DNA of 41,565 nt, from IMG/VR virus record IMGVR_UViG_3300045975_000079, positions 1 to 41,565 of that record; one strand, given 5' to 3'. This stretch comes from a virus. How positions within the stretch are numbered: the first letter of the stretch is position 1; each line of letters opens with the position of its first letter. Below are positions 14,428-21,552 of this stretch, in pieces. The notes below the pieces were generated by a model. That model worked only from the letters and a program-made list of their open reading frames with translations. It was not told where the DNA came from and did not search any database. A program made the position numbers and the translations under genes.

Positions 14428-14546
14428 GTTTGTGGGGGCGTATGCGCCGCCCCGGTCGCGCTCGTTGTAGCGGGTGGCTCGGTTGCTTCCGAACTCGCGT
14501 TTTGCACGAACGGACTTGCGGCGCTTTGGCGTATTCACCACCCGGA

Positions 14547-14565
14547 GGGGGCGCCCCCTTTCTTT
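14547..14565 (+). terminator. Weak hairpin with T-rich tail
   Basis: GGGGGCGCCCCC followed by TTTCTTT, in the gap after the XRE gene and only 14 bases before the next start. Stem good, loop small and T-run interrupted, so at best an attenuator. Confidence 0.35.
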
Positions 14566-14578
14566 GGAGCTTGAGACT

Positions 14579-14806
14579 ATGGGCATCAACCGCACTGCCG
14601 TCGCGTTCGTGCTCGGCGTCATCACCGCCGTGACGCTTGAAGCGGTCGCGCAACGGACGGAACCAGTAGACCCGAAGACGTTGCAACCGCCCGGCGGCGG
14701 GCGCGTCGTGCCGTTCGTTCGGTTCGGCCCCGACGAGCACGGCGTGATTTGCTATGTCGCCCACTTGCAGACCGCCGGCGGGCTTTCGTGCTTGAAGTTG
14801 AAGTGA
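14579..14806 (+). CDS. Small secreted or membrane-anchored protein, 75 residues
   Basis: ATG 14579 with GGAG nine bases upstream. N-terminal INRTAVAFVLGVITAVTLEA is a signal peptide or anchor (possible cleavage near AVAQ), followed by a short exported part (PGGGRVVPFVRFGPDEHGVI, CYVAHLQTAGGLSCLKLK) with two Cys that could form a disulfide. Exported phage proteins in lysogeny regions often alter the cell surface; function unknown. Confidence 0.65.
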   Translation: MGINRTAVAFVLGVITAVTLEAVAQRTEPVDPKTLQPPGGGRVVPFVRFGPDEHGVICYVAHLQTAGGLSCLKLK

Positions 14807-14810
14807 CGCC

Positions 14811-14999
14811 ATGAGCGCGTTTGAAGACCCCGAAGTGCGGCAACTCATTAAGTGGGTGGCCGGGGCAACCGTGCTAGCCGAGCAAGCGGTGAGCGCTTGG
14901 CGCGAAGGCAACCCCGAGCGGTTGCGCGATGCCATGCAAGACTTAGAGCGGCTTATCGCCGTCGTGAAAGCGGCGATGGACCCCCCAAAGAAAACGTGA
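14811..14999 (+). CDS. Small helical hypothetical protein, 62 residues
   Basis: ATG 14811, four bases after the previous stop. Predicted to be nearly all helix (VRQLIKWVAGATVLAEQAVS, LRDAMQDLERLIAVVKAAM). No recognised domain. Its stop overlaps the next ATG (TGATG). Confidence 0.65.
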   Translation: MSAFEDPEVRQLIKWVAGATVLAEQAVSAWREGNPERLRDAMQDLERLIAVVKAAMDPPKKT

Positions 15000-15268
15000 T
15001 GCAGCGCAGCGACTTCGAACTTTCGCGCAGTGAACGCGACACCATGCGGCCGATGACAAGCGCCGAGCTTGAGCGGTGGAACGATCGCCAGTGGCCATGC
15101 TGCGGTGCGAGCGCCACCACCGCACTACGCGGGCCGCGCGGCGGCTTGTCAATCAATCTGGCGTGCCCGTTGTGCGATATGCGCTTGAACGTCATTGCGC
15201 CCGAGCTTGTCGAGCACTACGGGGCCGGGCAATGGCCTTTCGGGCAAGTGATCCGCGAGCCGCGTTGA
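14999..15268 (+). CDS. Small zinc-ribbon-like protein, 89 residues
   Basis: ATG 14999 coupled to the preceding stop. Two Cys pairs, QWPCCGAS (about residues 37-39) and LACPLCDMRLNV (about 62-65), fit a zinc ribbon. The rest includes RPMTSAELERWNDRQ, a short helix often seen before such ribbons. Last gene of this rightward block; converges on the XRE gene across a terminator. Confidence 0.65.
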   Translation: MQRSDFELSRSERDTMRPMTSAELERWNDRQWPCCGASATTALRGPRGGLSINLACPLCDMRLNVIAPELVEHYGAGQWPFGQVIREPR

Positions 15269-15271
15269 AAT

Positions 15272-15294
15272 GAAAACGCCCCGCAAGCGGGGCG
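15272..15294 (-). terminator. Rho-independent terminator for the leftward XRE operon
   Basis: On the minus strand CGCCCC/GGGGCG with a GCTTGC loop is followed by TTTT (15276-15273). It lies between the convergent genes ending at 15268 and 15317 and serves the minus-strand operon. Confidence 0.75.
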
Positions 15295-15316
15295 CAGTGG
15301 CGGCACGAGCGAAGCG

Positions 15317-15523
15317 CTAGCGCACGGCGGGCACGTAGTCAGGGTGCCGCCCGAGCTTGATGCAAAACAACTCAAAGCGCGCGGGGTCGATCGGCACCAC
15401 GCCGCGTTCGTGTTCGCCCCAACGCTTCGCGTCCGAGAGAAACACGAGCGCCGCGCACTCCGCTTGCGTCATACCGGCGGCTTCGCGCATCGCGCGCAGG
15501 GTTTCGGGTGTTGCGTCAATCAT
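15317..15523 (-). CDS. XRE-family HTH protein, 68 residues
   Basis: The whole protein is an HTH: TPETLRAMREAAGMTQAECA (helices 1-2), ALVFLSDAKRWGEHERGVVP (recognition helix and following turn), then ARFELFCIKLG. Pattern fits Cro-like or antitoxin-like XRE proteins, single-domain and with no oligomerisation tail. It ends a leftward operon with four other small genes and could repress one of the nearby divergent promoters. Confidence 0.78.
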   Translation of the reverse strand: MIDATPETLRAMREAAGMTQAECAALVFLSDAKRWGEHERGVVPIDPARFELFCIKLGRHPDYVPAVR

Positions 15524-15749
15524 GGGTGCGCCCCCGTTCTAGCAGAAACACCGCCGTGGCGGGGATGCCGGGTGCACCACCCGCACCGCGCGTGCGCACG
15601 GTCGGGTGCCCGTCGAGCGTGACGAAGCCGCCGCGTACCAATTCGTCGAGCGCGGCGGAAAGCCCCGAGCCGATCACTTGCGATTCAAGCAAGCACCCGG
15701 CTTCGGTGTCTTGCAACCACCGCAAGAGCCGTTGAGCGCGCGGCGTCAC
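15516..15749 (-). CDS. Small winged-helix-like protein, 77 residues
   Basis: GTG 15749 overlaps the upstream stop (GTGA); an ATG start in this frame would lie far inside that gene. The region RAQRLLRWLQDTEAGCLLES, GLSAALDELVRGGFVTLDG reads like a winged helix (three helices, then a wing). Overlaps the XRE gene start by eight bases. A regulator by inference. Confidence 0.6.
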   Translation of the reverse strand: MTPRAQRLLRWLQDTEAGCLLESQVIGSGLSAALDELVRGGFVTLDGHPTVRTRGAGGAPGIPATAVFLLERGRTHD

Positions 15750-16009
15750 GTCATGCCCCCGAGCTTGCGGTGAAATTCGCTTTCCGGCCCGAGCACCGCC
15801 CAATCGCCGGGAACCATCTTGATTCGCGAACCGACGATGACAAGCCCTTGCGCAATCGCGTTGGCCACGTAGTGCCCTTGCCGTAGCACGTGCAGCGGCA
15901 CTACGTCGAGCGTCCGCGCCCCCGTGCCGGGCACGTATCGCCACCCGCTACCGTCGTCGTCCGTCACTAGCGACAGATCAAGCGTTGCGTTGTAGTCATG
16001 GAACTTCAT
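15746..16009 (-). CDS. Hypothetical protein, 87 residues
   Basis: ATG 16009 behind AAGGGGAAG. Begins MKFHDYNATLDLSLVTDDDG; mixed strand/helix composition (VVPLHVLRQGHYVANAIAQG, SRIKMVPGDWAVLGPES). No family recognised. Coupled to the next gene. Confidence 0.68.
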   Translation of the reverse strand: MKFHDYNATLDLSLVTDDDGSGWRYVPGTGARTLDVVPLHVLRQGHYVANAIAQGLVIVGSRIKMVPGDWAVLGPESEFHRKLGGMT

Positions 16010-16031
16010 TGCTTCCCCTTGTTGATGGGTG

Positions 16032-16865
16032 TCATGCCGCCACCCGCTGCGCCGTGACGTGCCGCTCATACACCGCGACGGCTTCGGCCACTTCGGCGAA
16101 CGTCGCGCACCAGTGCGAGCCGTCGAGCGGATCGGTTGTGGCTTCGTTGTCGTCGTCCGGGTGCGTCACGTACCACCCGCCGCCGCCCTCGCGGTCGATT
16201 TCAACGCCGATCGCCGCCGCGCGCTCGCGCACGAGTTGCCACGGACCCTTGCGCTTCGGCGCCGGCTTGGCTTCCGGGGACAGCGAGGCGCGCCTCGCGG
16301 CGGCGCGCCTCGCGGCGGCGCGCACTTTGCGGTTATGCGCGGCTAGTTCCCACTCGACGCGCGAAACGGCGTTCGCCGCAAGCTCTGCCTTGCGCTGCCA
16401 CCCGGCCAAGCGGGTTTCGATGCGCGCGCGCTCGGCCGCGTGCTTCGCCGCGAGCGCTTCGGCCGGCGTCGGTTCCGGTTTTGGCGCCGACTTCAATGTG
16501 CCGTCGAGCCATCCGCGCTTGAGCACTTCGCGAACCATCTTCGCTTCGAAGCGCGCGTGGTCGGTGCCGTGATCGGGATGCGTCGGCGCGTAGCGACGCC
16601 ATAGCGTATGCGATAGCTCGTGCACGAAGTGGCGCCAACCGTTGTCGGGGTTGACGTGCAACCCGAAGCGCCGGCCGCGCTTGATGCCCGTATACCGGTG
16701 GCCGCTGGTGACGTAAATGTCAACCGTGGGCGACACCCCGAGCGCGAAGCGCCAGAGTTTCGCCGCTGCGCGCACGGCTTCGGGCGCGGTGAGCGGCGGC
16801 ACTTCGGCGGGCCACGTGTCGTTCGCTACGGCGTAGAGCGCGGCGGCTCGCTTGGTGGTGGCCAT
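16032..16865 (-). CDS. SprT-like zinc metalloprotease
   Basis: 277 residues from ATG 16865 (overlaps the upstream stop). HELSH (H82, E83, H86) is the zinc-binding HExxH, preceded by LHVNPDNGWRHFV and followed by TDHARFEAKMVREVL, whose H103 could be the third ligand; this is the SprT layout. The second half (about 130-215) is a charged Ala/Arg coiled coil containing two copies of ARRAAARR encoded by a 15-bp tandem repeat (16293-16322 region). The C-terminus may be a small separate domain (WYVTHPDDDNEATTD). SprT proteins cleave DNA-protein crosslinks or unknown targets; its phage substrate is unknown. Confidence 0.8.
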   Translation of the reverse strand: MATTKRAAALYAVANDTWPAEVPPLTAPEAVRAAAKLWRFALGVSPTVDIYVTSGHRYTGIKRGRRFGLHVNPDNGWRHFVHELSHTLWRRYAPTHPDHGTDHARFEAKMVREVLKRGWLDGTLKSAPKPEPTPAEALAAKHAAERARIETRLAGWQRKAELAANAVSRVEWELAAHNRKVRAAARRAAARRASLSPEAKPAPKRKGPWQLVRERAAAIGVEIDREGGGGWYVTHPDDDNEATTDPLDGSHWCATFAEVAEAVAVYERHVTAQRVAA

Positions 16866-17071
16866 TACCGTTGCCCCTTCGCCAAGAGCCACGCATCGGC
16901 GCCGATTTCGCCGCGTGCGATGGCGTTTTGGAAAGCGTTGTCGGCGACGGCTTGCACTGCGTCGGCTTTGCGATAGCCGATCGCGACTAGCTCGCGCACC
17001 GAGTCGCCGTTGACGACAAGCGCGACAGTGCGGCCGGTGCCGTCGCGCATTTTGATCGTTTGGTCTTTCAT
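16865..17071 (-). CDS. Small hypothetical protein, 68 residues
   Basis: ATG 17071 with GGAAGCAAC upstream; first gene of the leftward operon from the palindromic divergent promoter. Sequence MKDQTIKMRDGTGRTVALVV, NGDSVRELVAIGYRKADAVQ has a short sheet then helices. No family recognised. Stop overlaps the protease start. Confidence 0.68.
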   Translation of the reverse strand: MKDQTIKMRDGTGRTVALVVNGDSVRELVAIGYRKADAVQAVADNAFQNAIARGEIGADAWLLAKGQR

Positions 17072-17111
17072 GGTTGCTTCCGTGGTGGTGGTTGCTTGCC
17101 GGGATGGCGAA

Positions 17112-17189
17112 GCCATCATACCCGAAAATCGGGTGTGCTTTCGTGATGGTTTCCACGTACGGCGACACCCGTTTTTCGGGTATGATGGC
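17112..17189. promoter_or_regulatory. Divergent promoter pair in a 25-bp inverted repeat
   Basis: Left arm 17112-17136 and right arm 17165-17189 are inverted copies with one mismatch. Each contains an operator-like dyad, ACCCGAAAATCGGGT (17120-17134) and ACCCGTTTTTCGGGT (17167-17181), directly joined to a TATGAT -10 box pointing outward, about 44 bases from the minus start (17071) and 40 from the plus start (17226). No good -35 is visible. One dimeric regulator could switch both operons symmetrically. Confidence 0.75.
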
Positions 17190-17225
17190 GCCATCGCATC
17201 AACCACCACCACCAAGGGAACCACC

Positions 17226-17897
17226 ATGACGAACACCACCACCCCCCGCGCCGACGTGCAATTGCGCGGCCACTGCCAGCGTTGCGGCCGGCAACAAGCC
17301 ATCACCCGCGACGCCACGATGGCGCACCACGGCTACACCGTCGAAGATGGTTACTTCAACGGCAAGTGCACCGGCCACCGTTACGCGCCGATCGAACATG
17401 ACCGCGTGGTGGCCGACGCGCTCGTGGCCCGCGTGCGCGCCGAAGCCGTCGAGCACCGCGCCGCGGGCGCGCGGCTCGTGTCGGGCGAATCGCACCCGGC
17501 TATCGTCGTCGTCGGCCGGTCGTGGGACCACAAAGCGCGCCGCTTCGTAAACGCGACGGCACCGTGGGCCGAAGCGAACGACTTGCAGCGCGCCGAAGCG
17601 ATGCGCGGTGCCATCGCCAGCGCCGAGCAACGCGCGAAGGCGGCCGACGCATGGGCCGGCCAAATGACCGCACTGTGCGATCGCGTGCACGGGCAACCGC
17701 TCGTGGAAGTGCAGCGCGCCGAAGCGCCGGAAGCGATCCCGCGCGGCGACAAGCGCTTGGCCGCGGGTGGCCCCGTGCTCGTGTGTGAATACGTGGAGCG
17801 CGGCATGGTGCACTACGCATACACCCGCCCGAACGGCTCGACGTACCGAACCAAGATGGCGACGCGCTCGTGGCGCGTGCTCCCGAAAACCGAGTGA
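17226..17897 (+). CDS. Hypothetical protein with Cys/His N-terminus, 223 residues
   Basis: ATG 17226 behind AAGGGAACC. N-terminal QLRGHCQRCGRQQAITRDAT, MAHHGYTVEDGYFNGKCTGH holds a CxxC...C..H set likely to bind zinc. The middle is a long charged helix (DLQRAEAMRGAIASAEQRAK, AADAWAGQMTALCDRVHGQ), and the C-terminus is strand-like (PVLVCEYVERGMVHYAYTRP). Single gene between the divergent promoter and a terminator. No family recognised; phage proteins of this shape are common beside small nucleic-acid-handling genes. Confidence 0.78.
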   Translation: MTNTTTPRADVQLRGHCQRCGRQQAITRDATMAHHGYTVEDGYFNGKCTGHRYAPIEHDRVVADALVARVRAEAVEHRAAGARLVSGESHPAIVVVGRSWDHKARRFVNATAPWAEANDLQRAEAMRGAIASAEQRAKAADAWAGQMTALCDRVHGQPLVEVQRAEAPEAIPRGDKRLAAGGPVLVCEYVERGMVHYAYTRPNGSTYRTKMATRSWRVLPKTE

Positions 17898-17917
17898 ACC
17901 GCCACAACTCCAACGAA

Positions 17918-17938
17918 GCCGCCGCAAGGCGGCTTTTT
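17918..17938 (+). terminator. Rho-independent terminator
   Basis: GCCGCC-GCAA-GGCGGC followed by TTTTT, 20 bases after the stop at 17897. The hairpin is symmetric enough to stop transcription from the convergent gene 17982 as well. Confidence 0.9.
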
Positions 17939-17981
17939 CATTGGTGCCGCCGGGCACCCCGTGCGCGGGCTTGGAGCGCGC

Positions 17982-18245
17982 CTAGGATCGCTCCCGCTTT
18001 GGCGTCGGTGTCGGTGTGGCCCCCGGCGGCGGCGTCGATTGTGCGCGATCGTGGCGGCACCGAAGGCACATGCCGTTGTGGTGCCACGTCTCGCCGGTGC
18101 CGTCCGGCTGGCAGCACACCGGGCAATGCCGGGTCATCACTTCGCCATCAAGCCGAGAAACGCACGCGCCGGGCGGCTCGACGAAGTGCATGCACCGGTC
18201 GGGCGGGCATCCGCACGGGCCATCGGCGCCGATGTTTATGGCCAT
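17982..18245 (-). CDS. Small Cys-rich protein, 87 residues
   Basis: ATG 18245 inside the end of the YkgJ-like gene (an upstream ATG at 18275 is possible). Three Cys clusters, GPCGCPPDRCMHF, RHCPVCCQPDG and GMCLRCRHDRA, suggest two or more zinc sites. A Pro/Thr tail ends the protein. No family recognised; coupling to the YkgJ-like gene suggests joint function. Confidence 0.7.
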   Translation of the reverse strand: MAINIGADGPCGCPPDRCMHFVEPPGACVSRLDGEVMTRHCPVCCQPDGTGETWHHNGMCLRCRHDRAQSTPPPGATPTPTPKRERS

Positions 18246-18577
18246 TGCCGCATCAACTCGCGCCCGCGCCGCCATACCTCGATGCGCACGCGCCCGTCAC
18301 GGTCAGCGCGACGCGCTTGCGTGAACGTCATACGCGCGGCAATCAAGCGGCAATCGAATTGCTTGCACTGTTGCGGCTTGGTCTGGTGGATCGTGCACCC
18401 GTGGTCGCCTAGGTAGTAGCAATCTCCGTTTGGCTTGTGCGCGAGCATGCGAAATCGCTTGTCCCAATCGTGGGGCTCGGTGCGCCATTGCGCGGGGTCT
18501 TCGTCGGGCAGGATGCGCACGGCGTCGCCATGGCAACAACGGGTGCACCCGTTGCACGGAACGTCGCCGAGTTTCAT
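18236..18577 (-). CDS. YkgJ-like CxxCxxCC protein
   Basis: 113 residues from ATG 18577. The N-terminal PCNGCTRCCHGDAVRI gives C8xxC11xxC14C15, followed by GDCYYLGDHGCTIHQTKPQQ and CKQFDCR, the signature of the YkgJ/UPF0153 family thought to bind zinc or iron. Phage versions are common in lysogeny or accessory regions; their role is unknown. It faces the lipoprotein-integrase operon across a 340-base regulatory gap. Confidence 0.88.
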   Translation of the reverse strand: MKLGDVPCNGCTRCCHGDAVRILPDEDPAQWRTEPHDWDKRFRMLAHKPNGDCYYLGDHGCTIHQTKPQQCKQFDCRLIAARMTFTQARRADRDGRVRIEVWRRGRELMRQWP

Positions 18578-18762
18578 GGCGCCCATTGTCCGCCCGGCGT
18601 ATGCTCGACGCCAGAAAACCGGGGTGCCCCGTAGTGGCTCCGGCCAATTCCCCCGCACCGGGGAAAAAAACGGGGAAAACGGCGCCTCTCACCTATGGGA
18701 ATCGTGCAGGGTTCGGCTCACACCGTCTCCGCCACCCGTGCTTTTCCCCCGAATTTGGGGCG

Positions 18763-18799
18763 ATTTCGGGCCACGCCGATTTATCCCGATTTATCTGCG
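18763..18799. promoter_or_regulatory. Shared upstream element, copy B
   Basis: Matches copy A (8681-8717) at 32 of 37 positions and contains the direct repeat CCGATTTAT twice, ten bases apart. Lies about 120 bases before the lipoprotein-integrase operon and 25 bases left of the candidate attP core, so it may be an operator, a promoter part, or an arm-type site for integrase or excisionase. Confidence 0.6.
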
Positions 18800-18823
18800 G
18801 CCACCGTGGCCCTAGAATGGGCC

Positions 18824-18841
18824 GGTTCGAATCCCTTGCGG
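18824..18841 (+). other. Candidate attP core (tRNA T-loop-like sequence)
   Basis: GGTTCGAATCCCTTGCGG looks like the T-loop and following strand of a tRNA gene, but the flanks do not fold into a tRNA (the 5' side of the T-stem does not pair). Such fragments are typical of phage attP cores that match the 3' end of the target tRNA. It is about 500 bases upstream of the integrase gene. Confidence 0.45.
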
Positions 18842-18921
18842 TGCCCGAAATTTGGGCAAGCGGGCATCGGACGGGGAAAAACCGGCGGGGAAACGCTCCC
18901 GCCACCACCACGGAAGCCACC

Positions 18922-19338
18922 ATGAAACACACCACCACCGCCACGGCGCTAGCCATGGCAACCCTGCTAGGCGCGTGCGCATCGAACACCGTCGCCGAGT
19001 TGAAAGCGGACGCCGCGTCATACGACGGCACCACCACGTCGGCCACGCCATACGCCGTCACCTATCGCGCGCTCCGCGATGCCGCCCGGCAATGCATGGA
19101 ACATAACTTGTTGGGCTACCCCGTCACCGTCGATAGCGAATCGGACGGCGCGACCGGCCAGCTTCGACAACGGAACATGGCCACCACAACCACCGTGATC
19201 GAAGTCGAGGCGACCGGCGACAAAGCGGCGGTGCGGCTCTACACCGTAAAGGGGCCGCTCGCGGCCGGCGTCAACGTGCCGACCATGGTGGAAATTCAAC
19301 GTTGGGTCAGCGGCGAAATCCGTTGCACGCCACGATGA
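18922..19338 (+). CDS. Putative lipoprotein, 138 residues
   Basis: ATG 18922 with GGAAG upstream. Lys-His N-terminus, hydrophobic segment and lipobox LLGACAS (Cys20) mark a type II signal peptide, so the mature protein would be anchored in the periplasm or outer membrane. The rest (TYRALRDAARQCMEHNLLGY, VTVDSESDGATGQLRQRNMA) is a small alpha/beta domain. Such genes are often expressed from prophages and alter the cell surface or exclude phages; that role is inferred. ATGA overlap with integrase. Confidence 0.8.
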   Translation: MKHTTTATALAMATLLGACASNTVAELKADAASYDGTTTSATPYAVTYRALRDAARQCMEHNLLGYPVTVDSESDGATGQLRQRNMATTTTVIEVEATGDKAAVRLYTVKGPLAAGVNVPTMVEIQRWVSGEIRCTPR

Positions 19339-20687
19339 GCACGACACTTGCCCGCCACTTGGTCGGCATGGACCCGAAGAGCACGCGCCAAGACGGAGAC
19401 GTGCCCCAAGCGTGGTGGTATCGCGGCGCCGACTCGGTGACGTTATATCAACGCATCGCCGGCCGCGATGCCAAGGTGTGCCGCGTGGCGATCGAGTCGC
19501 TTACGGCTGGCGGCGCGCACGCCACCGAAGCCATGCGCAACGCGCGCCACGCTGCGCGCGAGCTTGTCAACCGGGTGGCCACCGAAGCGGCGCAATCGCC
19601 GGTGCCGCCGCGTGGACGTGGCCGCCCGGCCGGGCAGGTTGCGGCCAATGCGACGTGGGCCGACGTATGGGCGGAGTTCCGGCGCGAAGTCGAGCGGCAC
19701 CACAAGTGGGGCGCCCGCACGGCGTCACAGAATGACTACAGGATCGAACGCCACTTGGCCGGGCGCGACGCCGACGAAGCCGCCGGCGAAGAAGCGATCG
19801 AGCGGCACCCCTTGTGGGCGAAGCCGATGCGCAACACGACGGGGAGTGACGTGGCGGCGGTGCTCGCGCCGCTGCGCGCGACCAAGCCCGGCGAAGAGCA
19901 CAAGTTGCGCGGCTTGCTTAATCTCGTGGTGGCGACGGGGTGGACGAAAGGCGCGCTTGCCGAAGGGTCGCACCCCGTCCGCGACGCGCTCGCCATGATC
20001 CGCGCGACCACGAAGCGCGCGCCGAAGAAGCGGCTAGCCGCAACCACCGACATTCCCGCGCTTCGCGTGATCGTGCAGCGGATTCAAGCGGAGATACCCG
20101 GCGCGCAAGTCTTGCGCGATGCGCTCACGCTGCAAGCGTTCACCGGCCACCGCTCCGACCGGATCATGCGCGCGCGGCTAGAGCACTTCCACCCGCCGAA
20201 GGATGGCAAGCCGTGGCGTTGGGTGACGCCGCGAAAGTTCATGAAAACGAAAGACGCGGCCGGCATGGTGTGGGACCACGAGCTTTGGCTTCCGCCGCAA
20301 GTCGTCGCGCTGTTGGAGCGGCAACCCACATGGAAGGACCGCGCGAAGGGCGGATGGCTCTTCCCCGGCCGCACCGGCGCGTCACGCTGCGGCCATATCA
20401 CGAACCTAGACGGGCCTATGCGCGAATTGCTCGGCAAGGGGAAACACACGCCGCACGGCTGGCGCAGCGCCATCAAGACGAATGCACAAGGGCAAGTCGT
20501 GATGCACAACGGCACGCCGCTTCCGCGCTTTGATCGGTCGTGGATTCAAGCCGTGACGGACCACAAGCCCGAGGGGATCGACGAGCACTATGTGCGCGAA
20601 GCCGCAGTGCAGGGCGGCGCGCACGTGCTCGCGTGGTGGTGCGCGGAACTCACGGGCACCGCTCAACAGCGGAAACGCGGAACGTAG
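19335..20687 (+). CDS. int: Tyrosine integrase
   Basis: 450 residues; ATG 19335 overlaps the lipoprotein stop. An N-terminal arm-binding part (to about 100, with an RGRGRP AT-hook-like patch), a core-binding helical domain (about 105-225), and the catalytic domain. Conserved active-site residues are visible: R273 in TGHRSDRIMR, H374-x-x-R377 in TPHGWRSAIK, H410 in TDHKPEG and Y419 in DEHYVRE. It inserts and excises the prophage at an attB that may be the 3' end of a tRNA gene. The fusion of lipoprotein, integrase and downstream small genes makes one operon. Confidence 0.95.
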   Translation: MSTTLARHLVGMDPKSTRQDGDVPQAWWYRGADSVTLYQRIAGRDAKVCRVAIESLTAGGAHATEAMRNARHAARELVNRVATEAAQSPVPPRGRGRPAGQVAANATWADVWAEFRREVERHHKWGARTASQNDYRIERHLAGRDADEAAGEEAIERHPLWAKPMRNTTGSDVAAVLAPLRATKPGEEHKLRGLLNLVVATGWTKGALAEGSHPVRDALAMIRATTKRAPKKRLAATTDIPALRVIVQRIQAEIPGAQVLRDALTLQAFTGHRSDRIMRARLEHFHPPKDGKPWRWVTPRKFMKTKDAAGMVWDHELWLPPQVVALLERQPTWKDRAKGGWLFPGRTGASRCGHITNLDGPMRELLGKGKHTPHGWRSAIKTNAQGQVVMHNGTPLPRFDRSWIQAVTDHKPEGIDEHYVREAAVQGGAHVLAWWCAELTGTAQQRKRGT

Positions 20688-20711
20688 AGCGCAGCGACAA
20701 CCACAAAGCGC

Positions 20712-20749
20712 GGCCCGCGTCCATTGGCCCTTCGGCCAACGCGCGGGCC
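20712..20749. terminator. Strong two-step hairpin after integrase
   Basis: Outer arms GGCCCGCG / CGCGGGCC enclose an inner TTGGCC-CTTC-GGCCAA stem. No T-run follows on the plus strand, so it may be a Rho-assisted terminator, an mRNA 3'-end stabiliser or a regulatory structure. It lies in the 180-base gap between integrase and the next gene, which also carries TTGACG (20774) and, at 20824-20833, the TCGATTTTTC word of copy A. Confidence 0.55.
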
Positions 20750-20865
20750 AATCTCCCTATATGCCGAGCCGTCTTGACGTTTCCGTGACGCCGGCGCCAA
20801 ATACCGGCCCCCCTCGCTCAATGTCGATTTTTCACACGTGATCCGTAACCACGAAGGCATTCCCC

Positions 20866-21321
20866 ATGACGACACGCCAACCGCGAGCAACGCGGGTAGT
20901 GTCGCCGGCGGCAAACCCGACGAAGCAACCCGGCAAGACCAAGACGAAGGCGGCAACGCCGCCAGCTAGTGACATTCCGAAACGTGCACCAGCAATAGGC
21001 AAAGCACCGCGCGCCCCCATGGCGGGGCGCATGCACACCGCGCAAGAGTTTTACGAATTCATGGCCCCCATGGGGCCGGTTCGTTGCGAACAACTCTTCT
21101 TGCGCGATCCCCGATTTCCGGCACCGCTTGTTGGCACCGGAAGCCGGCTATGGCTTACCGCGCCATCGATCAAGGCCACCACGCGGATTCTGCGCGAGGG
21201 GTGGCCCGAGCAACCCGCCGCACCACCGGCGCCACGCAAGCGCACCGCGCAAGCCCCCGAGCCACCGAAACGGCGCGGGCGCCCGCCCAAAACCGAAGCC
21301 ACCGCCACCGCCACCGCTTAG
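20866..21321 (+). CDS. AT-hook and AlpA-like DNA-binding protein (possible excisionase)
   Basis: 151 residues. N-terminal 50 residues are Pro/Lys-rich. About 55-110 (AQEFYEFMAPMGPVRCEQLF, LRDPRFPAPLVGTGSRLWLT, APSIKATTRILREG) has the AlpA-type winged-helix pattern with 'RFPaPlvGtGsrLWl'. The C-terminal KRRGRPPKTE is a classic AT-hook. It directly follows integrase, where a recombination directionality factor is expected, so excisionase is the first guess; a transcriptional regulator is equally possible. Confidence 0.75.
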   Translation: MTTRQPRATRVVSPAANPTKQPGKTKTKAATPPASDIPKRAPAIGKAPRAPMAGRMHTAQEFYEFMAPMGPVRCEQLFLRDPRFPAPLVGTGSRLWLTAPSIKATTRILREGWPEQPAAPPAPRKRTAQAPEPPKRRGRPPKTEATATATA

Positions 21322-21330
21322 GGGGTAGCC

Positions 21331-21552
21331 ATGCCGATCACATTGCCCGGCATGGCGTCGCTCGACGCCATGCTGTACGAAGTGCGCCGGGAACTCGCCA
21401 TGCGAGCCAGCGTTTACCCACGCATCATTGCGTCGAAGAAGATGCGGCAAGAGGACGGCGATTTGCAAATCGCGCGCTTGCGCGAAGTGCTCGCCGTGTT
21501 GGAAATGTTGCGCACCGAAAGGGGCAAGCATGACAACGAACCAAACCGCTGA
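21331..21552 (+). CDS. Small helical hypothetical protein, 73 residues
   Basis: ATG 21331 behind GGGGGTAG. Mostly helix (LDAMLYEVRRELAMRASVYP, DLQIARLREVLAVLEMLRTE). No recognised domain. Its 3' end overlaps the next gene by 23 bases. Confidence 0.68.
   Translation: MPITLPGMASLDAMLYEVRRELAMRASVYPRIIASKKMRQEDGDLQIARLREVLAVLEMLRTERGKHDNEPNR

Larger units (their letters stand above)
18578..18921. other. Regulatory gap between divergent YkgJ-like and lipoprotein genes
   Basis: 344 bases without a gene. It contains several short dyads (CCCCGAATTTGGGG at 18750-18763 area, TGCCCGAAATTTGGGCA around 18842-18858), the shared element copy B, a TAGAAT box (18813-18818), and a tRNA-T-loop-like word that may be the attP core. 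Lower GC than the genes on either side. Confidence 0.65.

Noticed and set aside
18790-18845. tRNA gene
   Set aside because: Only the T-loop word fits. The acceptor, D and anticodon arms are missing and the T-stem does not pair, so it is listed as a candidate attP core instead.
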